From positions 2,046,001 through 2,110,000 of the forward strand of contig NZ_CP065800.1 in assembly GCF_023206215.1 (NCBI RefSeq): 64,000 nucleotides of DNA, written 5' to 3'. The DNA comes from Butyrivibrio fibrisolvens (lineage in GTDB: Bacteria; Bacillota; Clostridia; Lachnospirales; Lachnospiraceae). The notes under the pieces are model-generated. The model was not told where the DNA came from and did not search any database. It was given only the letters and a program-made list of their open reading frames with translations. Within the stretch, counting starts at the first letter, position 1. Each line of letters opens with the position of its first letter. Below, piece by piece: positions 1-9,145 of the stretch. A program made the translations under genes and the position numbers.

Positions 1-79
1 GGTACAAAATGCTTTGGCCTGTTTGACTTATATATGTAATGTGAATGATTGATGCCTACGGGATCATTAAAGATTAAGA

Positions 80-111
80 CCAAAACACTTGCTATAAAAT
101 TAGTGTTTTGG
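80..111. repeat. Perfect inverted repeat upstream of the GH32-like gene
   Basis: Two perfect 10-base arms (CCAAAACACT and AGTGTTTTGG) surround a 12-base A/T-rich spacer that includes TATAAAAT. The right arm is not followed by a T run, so it is not a good plus-strand terminator. It could be an operator around a -10 element, or the terminator of an upstream gene outside the window. Function unknown. Confidence 0.5.
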
Positions 112-190
112 CGTTGGTAAAAAACATACGAATTAGATACAGATTATCAGACTTTCTAATGATATGTCTGTACATGAGGATTTTTATTTT

Positions 191-1741
191 ATGAAAAATA
201 AGTTATTAGGAATTGCCAGGATCATGAGCATTCTATGCGTCTTTACTGCGGGATGCAGTATTGGGCAGGAGCCTTTCCAAAAAAATTTAGAATATGATGA
301 TGAAGGGGAACCTTTTGTGGAAAATACAAATGATAAAGATTTCTCGGAACTTACAACTCCCGGAAGTATGGAAAAAGCATATGAATACAAAAACTTTTTT
401 CTCCCGGGATTATGTGGTACAAATCAGCCATATGTAGGTGACTGTATGGCATATTATGAAGACGGAACATATTATATCTATTATCTCAAAGATGGTGGAG
501 ATTCATATAATCACTCGGTATTCCTGACCAAGACAACAGACTTTGTAACTTATGAAGAAGTGGAAGGCCCTGTGCTTGAAGCTGACAAAGCAGGCGGTCA
601 GGATGCATGGATAGGAACAGGATCTGTTGTGAAAATAGGTGATGAATATCTATTCTTCTACACAGGACACGGATCTCATCCTACCTGTGAATATGCAGAG
701 ACTATCAAGGTTGCAAGAGGAACTAGTCCTACAGAGTTTGAAAAGGACGAAACTTTCGAGATCATACCTCCTGATGAACTTGGACAAAAGAATGATTTTA
801 GGGATCCGCAGGCATATTATGATGAAGAAACAGGTAATATAGTGCTTACAGTTACTGCATCTAAGGATAATGTTGCAAGGATCCTTAAGTACACGCTAAG
901 CTCTGATCTTAAAGAAGTGACTTATGATGGAGTTATCTTCGATGATCCTACTAAAGAGTTCTGGAATCTTGAGTGTTCTGATACTTTTAAAATAGGAGAC
1001 AAGTATTACATCACATATTCAGCACAGGATGATACTCTCTGGTATGCAGTATCAGATACGCCTTACGGCCCTTATGAGAATGCTGCAAGAATTGATGGCA
1101 AGCTCTTCTATGCAGCCAAGCACGTAGAGGGCCCTGATGGAATGTATATGGTAGCATGGGCCAGAAGAAGTGATTCACCTTCTGACATCATGGGTGTAAC
1201 AGCCTGGGCAGGGAACCTTATAGTCATGAAGATCTGTCAAAATGAGGATGGAAGTCTGTATCTTGCACCTGTTGACAAGATCGTGGAGCAGTACAAGGAT
1301 AGAAGAAAGCCTCTTATGGCACAGGATGATGTGAACATAACAGCGGGCTCCAGATATTACTACGAAGAGTATTTTAACTGCTATGAAAGCTTTATGCTGA
1401 CCGGTAAGTTCACATATTCCGGTAATGGAAGTTTTGGACTAGCCTTTGATTATAATGGCAATAGTGATAATTATAAGATGATAAGCATAGATACAAGGAC
1501 TCAGCTTCTTGATCTTAATTTTAATGAAGGTACGACAGATATCACTTCTACAAGCGTATCACTTAAAGAAGGCGAGACATACTCTTTTACCTATATTCAG
1601 GAAGGATCTGTGGGCGTCTTCTATATAGATGGTCAGGCATCACTTACAGTAAGGCTCTACGGAGTGTCCGGCAAGAGCATCAGACTCTTTGCAGAAGACT
1701 GCACTGTTGATTATACGGATCTTAGAGAGTATACGAGGTGA
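191..1741 (+). CDS. Secreted lipoprotein, glycoside hydrolase family 32-like (beta-fructosidase type)
   Basis: Probable extracellular fructan- or sucrose-type glycosidase anchored as a lipoprotein. The ATG at 191 follows GAGGA by ten bases and is preferred over the ATG at 164, because it begins a signal peptide ending in a lipobox (TAGC, Cys22). A five-bladed propeller region (about 55-390) shows the three clan GH-J acidic sites: GD at 83-84 in the nucleophile strand, RDP with Asp205 as stabiliser, and EC with Glu261 as acid/base. The C-terminal 130 residues fit the GH32 beta-sandwich. The usual NDPNG around the nucleophile is replaced by VGDCM, so substrate class is uncertain and GH43-like activity cannot be excluded. 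A strong terminator follows, so the gene is probably monocistronic. Confidence 0.8.
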   Translation: MKNKLLGIARIMSILCVFTAGCSIGQEPFQKNLEYDDEGEPFVENTNDKDFSELTTPGSMEKAYEYKNFFLPGLCGTNQPYVGDCMAYYEDGTYYIYYLKDGGDSYNHSVFLTKTTDFVTYEEVEGPVLEADKAGGQDAWIGTGSVVKIGDEYLFFYTGHGSHPTCEYAETIKVARGTSPTEFEKDETFEIIPPDELGQKNDFRDPQAYYDEETGNIVLTVTASKDNVARILKYTLSSDLKEVTYDGVIFDDPTKEFWNLECSDTFKIGDKYYITYSAQDDTLWYAVSDTPYGPYENAARIDGKLFYAAKHVEGPDGMYMVAWARRSDSPSDIMGVTAWAGNLIVMKICQNEDGSLYLAPVDKIVEQYKDRRKPLMAQDDVNITAGSRYYYEEYFNCYESFMLTGKFTYSGNGSFGLAFDYNGNSDNYKMISIDTRTQLLDLNFNEGTTDITSTSVSLKEGETYSFTYIQEGSVGVFYIDGQASLTVRLYGVSGKSIRLFAEDCTVDYTDLREYTR

Positions 1742-1781
1742 TGATCGAAAATAGTAGGGCAACTGATATTGCCTAATGGAT

Positions 1782-1826
1782 AAGCTTCTCACATGAGAGT
1801 TAACTTCATGTGGGAAGCTTTTTAAT
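1782..1826 (+). terminator. Rho-independent terminator of the GH32-like gene
   Basis: A long stem pairs AAGCTTCTCACATGA with TTCATGTGGGAAGCTT, with two small mismatches, and runs straight into a T run. It lies 40 bases after the stop codon. Confidence 0.85.
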
Positions 1827-2182
1827 TATGGTAAGATGTACTGCCAAAAAGAGTAAACGAAGAAAAGAAACGAAGAAAAGAAGCAGTAAGCCGGAGGTAA
1901 ATAGAACTGCCAAAAACAAAGAAAACAGAACAGTTGGCAGTTATTCAAAAAGTAAAAATAAAAATCCCAAAAGAATTTAGAAAAAAATAAGAAGTGTACG
2001 ATATATTTATTGATATACTATAGATTAAAGTAAGTAGCTAATAACACCTTCAAGATACAAAAATGCATAATACACTGCCTAAAAGGGGCGTATGGGCAGT
2101 AATATGCATATTTCAAAGCACAATAAATCGGTCATTTATACACTGCTTTCATCGGCTAAAGGTGCAAAAGAGCAAAAAATAA
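1827..2182. other. Intergenic region without a supported gene
   Basis: A/T-rich and A-rich on the plus strand. It holds one 50-codon Lys/Arg-rich open frame (1828-1980) with no ribosome binding site and starting in the terminator tail; I do not regard it as a gene. No RNA family recognised. Confidence 0.5.
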
Positions 2183-2209
2183 TTGAAATCAGGGCAAAAA
2201 TGGTATAAT
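2183..2209 (+). promoter_or_regulatory. Probable promoter of the DUF3737-type gene
   Basis: TTGAAA at 2183 and TATAAT at 2204 are separated by 15 bases, which is short, but the -10 is of the extended type (TGGTATAAT). About 90 bases separate it from the start codon. Confidence 0.55.
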
Positions 2210-2301
2210 ATTTAATTGTATGCAATATAAAATATATATTTTTATATATAAGAATTATTAGCGTGATATTAGTTTGATAGGTATATGTAGGAGGTTTAGT
2301 G

Positions 2302-3228
2302 GTGTCCGATTCTAAGAGATTTAATCCTGTAAATAGATCAGGTGAAGAGATACATGAAGAGCAGTTGTCAGGTGAGAGAGCACTCTATAGAGGGCGTGAT
2401 CTTAAGATATATGATACAGTTTTTCATGATGGAGAGTCTCCGCTTAAGGAGAGCAGGAATATAGAGCTGTATGGCTGTGAGTTCCAATGGAAATATCCTG
2501 TATGGTATGCGGACAATGTATATGTCAAGGACTGCGTATGGCAGGAAATGGGCAGATCAGGAGTCTGGTATACAAATAATATGACAATTGAAGACAGTCT
2601 TATTGGTGCTCCAAAGAATTTCAGACGATGTAAGAATTTAAAGATCAGAAATTCCTCTATCCCTAATGCACAGGAGACATTGTGGATGTGCGATGGAGTG
2701 GAGCTATCCAATGTTACAGCAAGAGGCGACTATTTTGGAATGAATTCTGATAATATCAAAGTAGATCACCTGGAGCTTTTTGGCAATTATGCCTTTGATG
2801 GTTCTAAAAATGTTGAAGTCAGAAATTCAAGGCTTGTGACCAAGGACTGCTTCTGGAACTGCGAGAATGTAACTGTATACGATTCATATATATCAGGAGA
2901 ATATCTTGCTTGGAATACCAAGAATCTTACTTTTATAAACTGTACTATAGAATCTAACCAGGGACTTTGCTATATAAATAATCTTAAGATGATCAACTGC
3001 AAGCTTGTAAATACCAGACTTGCGTTTGAATATGCATATGACGTGGATGCTGAGGTTATAAACAGAGTAGATGGAATCTTAAATCCCGGATCAGGCAGTA
3101 TAAAGGCAAGAGAGATAGCAGAGCTCATAATTGAACCTGATAACTGCGATATCAGTAAGACCAATATTATGATCAAGGATAGTCAGAGCGGAGAATTCAG
3201 AAGTCTGCAAACAGAAAATAAAGAATAA
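2302..3228 (+). CDS. DUF3737-type right-handed beta-helix protein
   Basis: Function unknown. After about 30 residues the protein is a ladder of imperfect turns of the form 'xNIKIxNSxI' (for example NIELYGCEF, NLKIRNSSI, NLKMINCKL), typical of a parallel beta-helix and matching what I remember of DUF3737 proteins. No signal peptide, so cytoplasmic. Two GTG codons (2299 and 2302) follow the AGGAGG at 2289-2294; the second gives the better seven-base spacing and is chosen. The stop is 19 bases before the malY-like gene, so the two are probably co-transcribed. Pectate-lyase-like catalytic residues are not visible; a binding or scaffold role is as likely as an enzymatic one. Confidence 0.75.
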   Translation: MSDSKRFNPVNRSGEEIHEEQLSGERALYRGRDLKIYDTVFHDGESPLKESRNIELYGCEFQWKYPVWYADNVYVKDCVWQEMGRSGVWYTNNMTIEDSLIGAPKNFRRCKNLKIRNSSIPNAQETLWMCDGVELSNVTARGDYFGMNSDNIKVDHLELFGNYAFDGSKNVEVRNSRLVTKDCFWNCENVTVYDSYISGEYLAWNTKNLTFINCTIESNQGLCYINNLKMINCKLVNTRLAFEYAYDVDAEVINRVDGILNPGSGSIKAREIAELIIEPDNCDISKTNIMIKDSQSGEFRSLQTENKE

Positions 3229-3247
3229 CACAATTGGAGCATCAAAT

Positions 3248-4432
3248 ATGGGAAAATATAATTTTGACAAAGTAATTGACAGAAAATCATCCTGGGCGAT
3301 CAAGTGGGACATCAAAGACGGTGAACTTCCCATGTGGGTTGCCGACATGGATTTTGAGACAGCACCTGAAGTCAAAGAAGCACTGGTAGAAAGACTTGGA
3401 GTTGGTGCATATGGATATACCTATATTCCTGACGAGTGGTATGATGCTTATATTTCCTGGTGGAAAAGGCGTCATCATCTTAAGATCAACAAGGATGAAC
3501 TTATATTCTCTACAGGTGTTATCCCGACTCTATCAAGCTCAGTCAGAAAACTTACAACTCCTAATGAGAATGTTGTGATCATGACTCCTGTTTATAATGT
3601 CTTCTATAACTGCATTGTTAATAACGGTGCCAGAGCCCTTGAATCAAGACTTGTTATGAAGGATGGAAGATGGGAGATCGATTTTGAAGATCTGGAGCAG
3701 AAGCTTTCGGATCCTCAGACTACGCTTCTTATATTATGTAATCCTCACAATCCTGTGGGCCGCATCTGGTCAAAAGAAGAGCTTATCAAGATAGGAGAAC
3801 TTTGTTATAAGCACCGCGTAACTGTTATATCTGATGAGATTCACTGCGACATCACAGATCCAGACAAGGAGTATGTACCTTTTGCAGCAGCATCTGATAT
3901 CTGCAGGGATATAAGTATTACTGCTCTGGCGCCTTCCAAGTCTTTCAACATGGCAGGTATGGCTACAAGTGCAGCTTTTGTTCCTAATGAGTTTTTGAGA
4001 CATAAGGTATGGAGACAGATCAATACAGATGAGTGCGGAGAACCGTCATTTCTTGCAGTGACTGCTGCGATAGCTGCTTTTACCAAAGGTGAAGAATGGC
4101 TCGATGAACTCAACGAGTATGTATATGGTAATAAATGCTATTGTGAGGAATTTATTACTAATAATATACCAGGGGTTAAAATACTTCATTCAGAGGCAAC
4201 TTATCTTATCTGGGTTGATTGCAGTGATATCACTAAAGGAAAAGATGATCTGGCCCGCTTTATCAGAGAAAAGACAGGACTGTTTATAACAAGAGGCGGT
4301 CAATATGGACCTGGCGGCGAGGGATTCCTTCGTATAAACCTTGCATGCCCCAGAAGCATTGTAGTTGATGGCATGGACAGGTTAAAAAAGGGAATTGAAC
4401 TGTATAAAGAAGCTCATGAAGACAAGGAATAG
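3248..4432 (+). CDS. patB: MalY/PatB family PLP-dependent C-S lyase (cystathionine beta-lyase type)
   Basis: Fold-type I aminotransferase-like enzyme predicted to cleave the C-S bond of cystathionine or cysteine conjugates, giving pyruvate, ammonia and a thiol. Family signatures are clear: LPMWVADMDF near residue 25, CNPHNPVGR near 170, SDEIHCD near 198, and the PLP-binding lysine K231 in APSKSFNMAG. Length 394 is standard for MalY/PatB. It lies 19 bases after the beta-helix gene. Family members act in methionine biosynthesis, in malodorous thiol release, or as regulators (E. coli MalY), so the physiological substrate is inferred only. No cysteine or methionine gene is adjacent to narrow this down. 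Confidence 0.88.
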   Translation: MGKYNFDKVIDRKSSWAIKWDIKDGELPMWVADMDFETAPEVKEALVERLGVGAYGYTYIPDEWYDAYISWWKRRHHLKINKDELIFSTGVIPTLSSSVRKLTTPNENVVIMTPVYNVFYNCIVNNGARALESRLVMKDGRWEIDFEDLEQKLSDPQTTLLILCNPHNPVGRIWSKEELIKIGELCYKHRVTVISDEIHCDITDPDKEYVPFAAASDICRDISITALAPSKSFNMAGMATSAAFVPNEFLRHKVWRQINTDECGEPSFLAVTAAIAAFTKGEEWLDELNEYVYGNKCYCEEFITNNIPGVKILHSEATYLIWVDCSDITKGKDDLARFIREKTGLFITRGGQYGPGGEGFLRINLACPRSIVVDGMDRLKKGIELYKEAHEDKE

Positions 4433-4622
4433 TTAACGAATAATACTATAGACGAGATATACTAAAGACAAGAGTTATTAAAGCGAAGAAAACCGGAACT
4501 AATATTAGTTTCTGGCTTGAGGATCAGCTGATCCAGCTGATCTTGTCTTAAGGAAACGCTTGCACTAAAAGCGGTTTCATGTTACTATTTATATAGTTAA
4601 TTGAAGATTTGATCGGCAAACG

Positions 4623-4745
4623 AAGAGACGAGAGAAAAGGGTGTCGGTGCAGTTAGAGTTAAGGATATAACTTAGCTTTAAGCTTATTGGATTTATTCCG
4701 ATGGGGTTATTTGCACGCGCTTTTTTCTATCGTCTCTTTTTGCAT
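4623..4745 (+). promoter_or_regulatory. Structured leader, candidate GlpP-responsive antiterminator
   Basis: An inverted repeat joins 4623-4639 (AAGAGACGAGAGAAAAG) with 4720-4738 (ending ATCGTCTCTT), closing about 80 bases of further structure and ending in a T run at 4737-4741. This long-range stem with a T tail looks like a terminator. It lies 160 bases before a GlpA-like gene, and glpP itself is five genes downstream. Known: GlpP with glycerol-3-phosphate prevents termination in glp leaders of Bacillus. Inferred: this is such a leader. The rest of 4433-4902 contains two weaker hairpins (near 4484-4523 and 4553-4580) and tandem repeats, but no gene. Confidence 0.5.
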
Positions 4746-4817
4746 CTATTCCTTCTTATGTGCATTTATTTTTTTATGAGCATTTATTCTTTCTTGTGAG
4801 CATTTATTTTCTCTTAT
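4740..4817 (+). repeat. Four tandem ~20-bp repeats in the glp leader
   Basis: Units start at 4740, 4760, 4778 and 4798, each of the form 'gNGCATTTATTxTTTCTTAT' (first unit starts tTGCATCTATT). One unit is 18 bp, the others 20. They lie directly after the leader terminator-like stem and before the ribosome binding site. Confidence 0.7.
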
Positions 4818-4902
4818 GCGCATAGTAAGGATAGAGATTGCAAAGGTTGTTTCGAAAGTTTACAAAGCCGGTAGTAGAGAGTCTTTTAAAGGAGAAAAAT
4901 CT

Positions 4903-6351
4903 ATGAACACAGATGTAGTAATCATTGGGGGCGGTGTTGTTGGATGCTCCATAGCAAGGCAGTTGTCAGCTTATGATCTAAAGACAGTGCTTTTGGAAAA
5001 AGAAGAAGATGTATGTTCCGGTACGTCCAAGGCTAATAGTGCTATAGTGCATGCAGGTTTTGATGCGGAGCCGGGTTCTGTTAAGGCAAGGTTCAATGTC
5101 CTTGGCAGCAGGATGATGGAAGAGCTGTCAAGAGAGCTTGACTTTCCTTATAAGAAAAATGGGTCTATGGTTTTGTGCTTTGACAAAGGCGATATGCCTA
5201 AACTTAATGAGTTGTATGACAGGGGTATCAAGAATGGAGTAGAGGGCCTTGAGATAATAACAGGCGATCAGGCAAGGGAGCTTGAACCCAATGTATCGGA
5301 TGAAGTTGTTGCAGCTCTACTGGCAAGAACCGGTGCTATTGTGTGCCCTTTTAATCTTACTATAGCTCTTGCAGAGAATGCCTGTGATAACGGCGTGGAA
5401 TTTCGATTTAACACAGAAGTTCAGAATATAAGAAAGATTGATGGCGGTTATAGTATAAGGACTGACAATGGAGAGATAACCACCAAATATGTGGTTAATG
5501 CTGCAGGAGTCTATGCAGATAAGATCCACAATATGGTCTCTGATAAGAAGATCCACATAACTCCTCGTAAGGGCGATTACAAGCTCATGGACAAGGAAGT
5601 AGGAACATATGTATCTCATACTATATTCCAGCTTCCGGGAAAATACGGTAAGGGAGTCCTTGTAACACCTACTGTTCATGGCAATCTTCTTGCAGGGCCT
5701 ACTGCTGTGGATGTTGATAACAAAGAGCTTACCTCAACATCAGCTGCAGAACTTGATGATCTGACAAGTAAAGCTATGATCAGTGTTAAGAATGTTCCAT
5801 TCCGCCAGACGATAACATCTTTTTCCGGACTTCGTGCTCATGAAGACGGTGACGACTTCATAATCGGTGAATGCGAGGATGCAGAAGGCTTCTATGACGC
5901 AGCTGGAATCGAGTCTCCGGGACTTAGCAGCGCGCCTGCTATAGGCGTATATCTTGCAGATGAGATTGCCAAAAAGGCTGGAGCCTTAAAGAAAGATAAC
6001 TTTATTGCAACAAGGAAAGGAATACCTCATGTAGCTGAGATGTCTTTTGATGAAAGGGCAGCTCTTATAAAGGAAGATCCTTCGTATGGAACTATCATCT
6101 GCCGCTGTGAGGGTATCTCTGAAGGCGAGATTAGAAACTCTATAAGGAGAACACTTGGAGCAAGATCAATGGATGGTGTAAAGCGCCGCACAAGAGCCGG
6201 AATGGGCAGATGCCAGGCTGGTTTTTGCACGCCTCGTACCATGGAGATAATCGCAGAAGAACTCGGTATTCCGGTTACGCAGGTTTGTAAGAACAGAAGA
6301 GGTTCTGAGCTTATAGTGGGTGATCCAAGGGATGAAGTTGGAAGGAATTAG
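4903..6351 (+). CDS. glpA: Anaerobic glycerol-3-phosphate dehydrogenase-like FAD oxidoreductase (GlpA type)
   Basis: Predicted to oxidise glycerol-3-phosphate to dihydroxyacetone phosphate. The ATG at 4903 is chosen because GGAG lies eight bases upstream and the Rossmann motif VVIIGGGVVGCS starts at residue 4; an upstream ATG at 4816 only adds an unlikely tail. A DAO-type FAD domain (1-365) is followed by a BFD-like [2Fe-2S] domain with CRC near 405 and CQAGFC near 446. This architecture is that of GlpA-type enzymes and of related hydroxy-acid oxidases. The next two genes (GlpB-like flavoprotein and DUF1667 protein) are its usual partners in clostridia, and glpP in the same cluster supports glycerol-3-phosphate as substrate. 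No glycerol kinase or facilitator lies in the window. Confidence 0.82.
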   Translation: MNTDVVIIGGGVVGCSIARQLSAYDLKTVLLEKEEDVCSGTSKANSAIVHAGFDAEPGSVKARFNVLGSRMMEELSRELDFPYKKNGSMVLCFDKGDMPKLNELYDRGIKNGVEGLEIITGDQARELEPNVSDEVVAALLARTGAIVCPFNLTIALAENACDNGVEFRFNTEVQNIRKIDGGYSIRTDNGEITTKYVVNAAGVYADKIHNMVSDKKIHITPRKGDYKLMDKEVGTYVSHTIFQLPGKYGKGVLVTPTVHGNLLAGPTAVDVDNKELTSTSAAELDDLTSKAMISVKNVPFRQTITSFSGLRAHEDGDDFIIGECEDAEGFYDAAGIESPGLSSAPAIGVYLADEIAKKAGALKKDNFIATRKGIPHVAEMSFDERAALIKEDPSYGTIICRCEGISEGEIRNSIRRTLGARSMDGVKRRTRAGMGRCQAGFCTPRTMEIIAEELGIPVTQVCKNRRGSELIVGDPRDEVGRN

Positions 6352-6483
6352 ATCTTTTAAGATCTGATAATATTTCTGGATTGCTGTTTGGTCTTAGAAA
6401 AAGAGAATTGTGTTTAATACAGGTAATTAGATGTCAAAAGGGGCTTTTGATACCTGCCTCATTATATAGATGAAAGGACTATT

Positions 6484-7761
6484 ATGAATAGTACTATTAA
6501 AAATACAACAGATCTTGTGATCATAGGAGGCGGCCCGGCAGGGCTTGCTGCAGCGCTTTCTGCCAGGAAAGAAGGCGTAGAAGATATACTGATACTTGAG
6601 CGTGACCATATTCTAGGAGGGATCCTGAATCAGTGCATTCACAATGGATTTGGTCTTCATACATTCAAGGAGGAGCTGACAGGCCCTGAATATGCAGGAC
6701 GTTTTATAGAGCGTGTTGTTAATGAGAAGATCGCATATAAACTTAATACTATGGTCATAGATATCAGTAAAGATAAGGAAGTTACTTATATCAACAAAGA
6801 AGATGGTCTTACTACTATCAAGGCTAAGGCGATAGTGCTGGCTATGGGATGCAGGGAACGCCCGAGAGGAGCTCTTAATATCCCGGGATTCAGACCGGCG
6901 GGTATCTATACTGCCGGAACTGCGCAGCGTCTTATGAATATTGAAGGCCATATGGTGGGGCGAAAGGTTGTGATCTTGGGTTCCGGTGATATAGGTCTTA
7001 TCATGGCTCGCCGTATGACTTTGGAAGGAGCTAAGGTTGAGGTTGTGGCAGAACTTATGCCGTATTCGGGAGGCCTTAAGAGGAATATAGTGCAGTGCCT
7101 TGATGACTATGGTATTCCGCTTAAACTGAGCCATACTGTTGTTGATATTGAAGGAAAAGACCATGTGACAGGCATTACGATAGCTCAGGTTGATGATAAC
7201 AGAAAACCTATCCCGGGAACAGAGCAGCATTATGAAGCAGATACACTTCTATTATCATGTGGACTTCTTCCTGAGAATGAACTTACGAGGGGCATTGGAG
7301 CTTCGATGTGTCCTGTGACCAGTGGGCCTAATGTAAGTGATAAGCTCGAGACAAGCATTGACGGGATCTTTGCCTGTGGCAATGTCCTTCATGTGCATGA
7401 TCTTGTGGATTATGTTTCGGAAGAGGCTTCACTTGCCGGCAAGAATGCAGCTTCTTACATAAATGGTGGTAAGAGTGAAGGCGGCAAGGTCATAACTCTG
7501 ATCGCTGATGGCGGCGTCCGTTATACAGTTCCTCAAAGTCTTGATATTGTTAACATGAATGACAAGGTGGTTGTGAGATTCAGAGTTGGGGATGTATACA
7601 AGAATCGCAGCATCTGCGTATATTATGGCGATGAGAAGGTTCAGAATATCAAAAAGAGAGTCATGGCTCCCGGAGAGATGGAGCAGGTGATCCTTACCAA
7701 GAGCTCTTTTGACAATTATAAAAATATTGAATCAATACGCATATGCACACAAGAAAACTGA
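6484..7761 (+). CDS. FAD/NAD-binding oxidoreductase, GlpB-like partner subunit
   Basis: Pyridine-nucleotide-disulfide-type flavoprotein. An FAD Rossmann motif (LVIIGGGPAGLAAALSA) is at residues 11-27, the motif AMGCRERPRG near 120, a second nucleotide-binding motif (VVILGSGDIGLIMARRM) near 162, and an FAD-closing GIFACGNVLHVHDLVD near 297. The ATG at 6484 follows AAAGGAC. It probably passes electrons from the GlpA-like subunit to NAD or another acceptor. Genes of this type sit between GlpA-like and DUF1667 genes in many Firmicutes, matching the order here. The C-terminal 90 residues have no motif I recognise. Confidence 0.8.
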   Translation: MNSTIKNTTDLVIIGGGPAGLAAALSARKEGVEDILILERDHILGGILNQCIHNGFGLHTFKEELTGPEYAGRFIERVVNEKIAYKLNTMVIDISKDKEVTYINKEDGLTTIKAKAIVLAMGCRERPRGALNIPGFRPAGIYTAGTAQRLMNIEGHMVGRKVVILGSGDIGLIMARRMTLEGAKVEVVAELMPYSGGLKRNIVQCLDDYGIPLKLSHTVVDIEGKDHVTGITIAQVDDNRKPIPGTEQHYEADTLLLSCGLLPENELTRGIGASMCPVTSGPNVSDKLETSIDGIFACGNVLHVHDLVDYVSEEASLAGKNAASYINGGKSEGGKVITLIADGGVRYTVPQSLDIVNMNDKVVVRFRVGDVYKNRSICVYYGDEKVQNIKKRVMAPGEMEQVILTKSSFDNYKNIESIRICTQEN

Positions 7762-7827
7762 TATATAAAGGCGTGATGGCAATAAGCATAATTGAACTGT
7801 CTGATACGCATGGTTTTGGAGGCTTTT

Positions 7828-8202
7828 ATGGAGACAAGAGAACTTATATGTATAGGCTGTCCTATGGGATGCCAGCTTACTGTGAATATGGAAGATGCAG
7901 ATAATATCACTGTTACAGGCAATACCTGCCCAAGGGGCGAAGCTTATGGCAAAAAAGAAGTAACAAACCCTACCCGTATAGTTACAAGTAGTGTTAAAAT
8001 AAACGATGGTACTATCGCGAGGGTTTCTGTTAAAACAGAAAATGATATTCCTAAGGGAAAGATTTTCGATATCATGAAAGAGATTCGCGAGGTTACTGTG
8101 ACAGCGCCTATTCATATCGGAGATGTGATCATAAAAAATGTTGCAGATACGGGAGTTGATGTGATCGCAACCAAGGATGTTGGAAGGAGCGCTGCTATCT
8201 GA
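7828..8202 (+). CDS. DUF1667 protein, small Cys-rich subunit of the GlpA/GlpB-like complex
   Basis: 124 residues. The ATG at 7828 has GGAGG five bases upstream; longer in-frame starts at 7792 and 7810 lack one. The N-terminus carries CIGCPMGC followed by NTCPRG about 25 residues later, a four-cysteine pattern likely to bind an iron-sulfur cluster. The remainder is a small beta-rich domain. DUF1667 proteins regularly follow the two flavoproteins seen here and probably serve as an electron-transfer subunit, in the position GlpC has in enteric bacteria although unrelated in sequence. No membrane segment is visible. Confidence 0.78.
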   Translation: METRELICIGCPMGCQLTVNMEDADNITVTGNTCPRGEAYGKKEVTNPTRIVTSSVKINDGTIARVSVKTENDIPKGKIFDIMKEIREVTVTAPIHIGDVIIKNVADTGVDVIATKDVGRSAAI

Positions 8203-8328
8203 TAATAACGGTTCGCTGATTTCATTGATCTCTTAGAGTGCTATATACATATGGCAAAAGATCTTTTTCGATAGACATTTTCTATGGATCTTAAAGGCGG
8301 ATTCGTTAAGGAAGGGCTTTTAACGACC

Positions 8329-9123
8329 ATGGATAAAAAGAAGTTACTTGAAGATACAGATCTTTTCGTGCTTGATATGGATGGCACATTTTACCTTGGA
8401 GATAATATTCTCCCAGGGGCGCTTTCCTTTATTGAAGCTGCTGCAAAGAAAGGGAAGGATTATCTTTTTTTTACAAATAATGCATCCACAAGGCCGGAGG
8501 CTTATATTGACAAGCTTGCTGGCATGGGATGCTTCATAACAAGGGATAAGATCATGACGTCTGGGGATGTTATGATCAGATTCCTTAAGAGCAAATATCC
8601 GGGACAGTCCGTATATCTGCTTGGTACAAAGCCTCTTATCGAGAGCTTCGAGGATGCGGGTATCAAGCTGGATGACGAGCACCCGGATATTGTTGTTGTA
8701 AGTTTTGATAAGACTCTTACTTATGAGAAGCTTGAAAGAGCCTGCACTTTCATAAGGCAGGGAGCTACTTTCCTTGCAACACATATGGATATCAATTGCC
8801 CTGTTGAGGGGGGATTTATTCCGGACTGCGGTGCGATATGCGCTGCGATCAGTCTGTCAACAGGAAGACAGCCCAGATATGTAGGCAAGCCCTTTAAAGA
8901 GACGGTTGATATGATTCTTGACAAGACCGGATATAAGAGAGAAAATATTACGTTTGTAGGTGACAGGCTTTATACTGATGTTGCAACCGGAGTCAATAAC
9001 GGCGCTCGCGGTGTTTTGGTACTGACTGGAGAGACTCATCTTGAGGATGTTGACATTAGTGATACCAAGCCTGATGCTATCTATGACTCGATTGCGCAGA
9101 TGGGACAGCTGATGTTATCCTAA
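8329..9123 (+). CDS. HAD-IIA family phosphatase (NagD/PGP-like)
   Basis: Predicted small-molecule phosphatase. HAD motifs: LDMDGTFYLG (I), FTNNAS (II), GKPFK (III) and VGDRLYTDVATG (IV); the cap insertion between II and III is of the NagD/glycolate phosphatase type. The start is uncertain: ATG 8329 puts motif I at residue 13 and has AAGGAAGG about 13 bases upstream; an in-frame ATG at 8284 adds 15 residues without a clear ribosome binding site. Its place between glycerol-3-phosphate oxidation genes and glpP suggests it may dephosphorylate glycerol-3-phosphate or a toxic phosphorylated by-product, an inference from context only. Confidence 0.82.
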   Translation: MDKKKLLEDTDLFVLDMDGTFYLGDNILPGALSFIEAAAKKGKDYLFFTNNASTRPEAYIDKLAGMGCFITRDKIMTSGDVMIRFLKSKYPGQSVYLLGTKPLIESFEDAGIKLDDEHPDIVVVSFDKTLTYEKLERACTFIRQGATFLATHMDINCPVEGGFIPDCGAICAAISLSTGRQPRYVGKPFKETVDMILDKTGYKRENITFVGDRLYTDVATGVNNGARGVLVLTGETHLEDVDISDTKPDAIYDSIAQMGQLMLS

Positions 9124-9145
9124 AGTAGAAGGGCAGGGACTTCTT

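Noticed and set aside
1828..1980. 50-codon Lys/Arg-rich open frame
   Set aside because: Starts in the T tail of a terminator, has no ribosome binding site, and its composition simply reflects A-rich DNA.
6613..7230. 205-codon minus-strand frame
   Set aside because: Antisense to the GlpB-like gene, with no ribosome binding site and no recognisable domain; codon-bias shadow.
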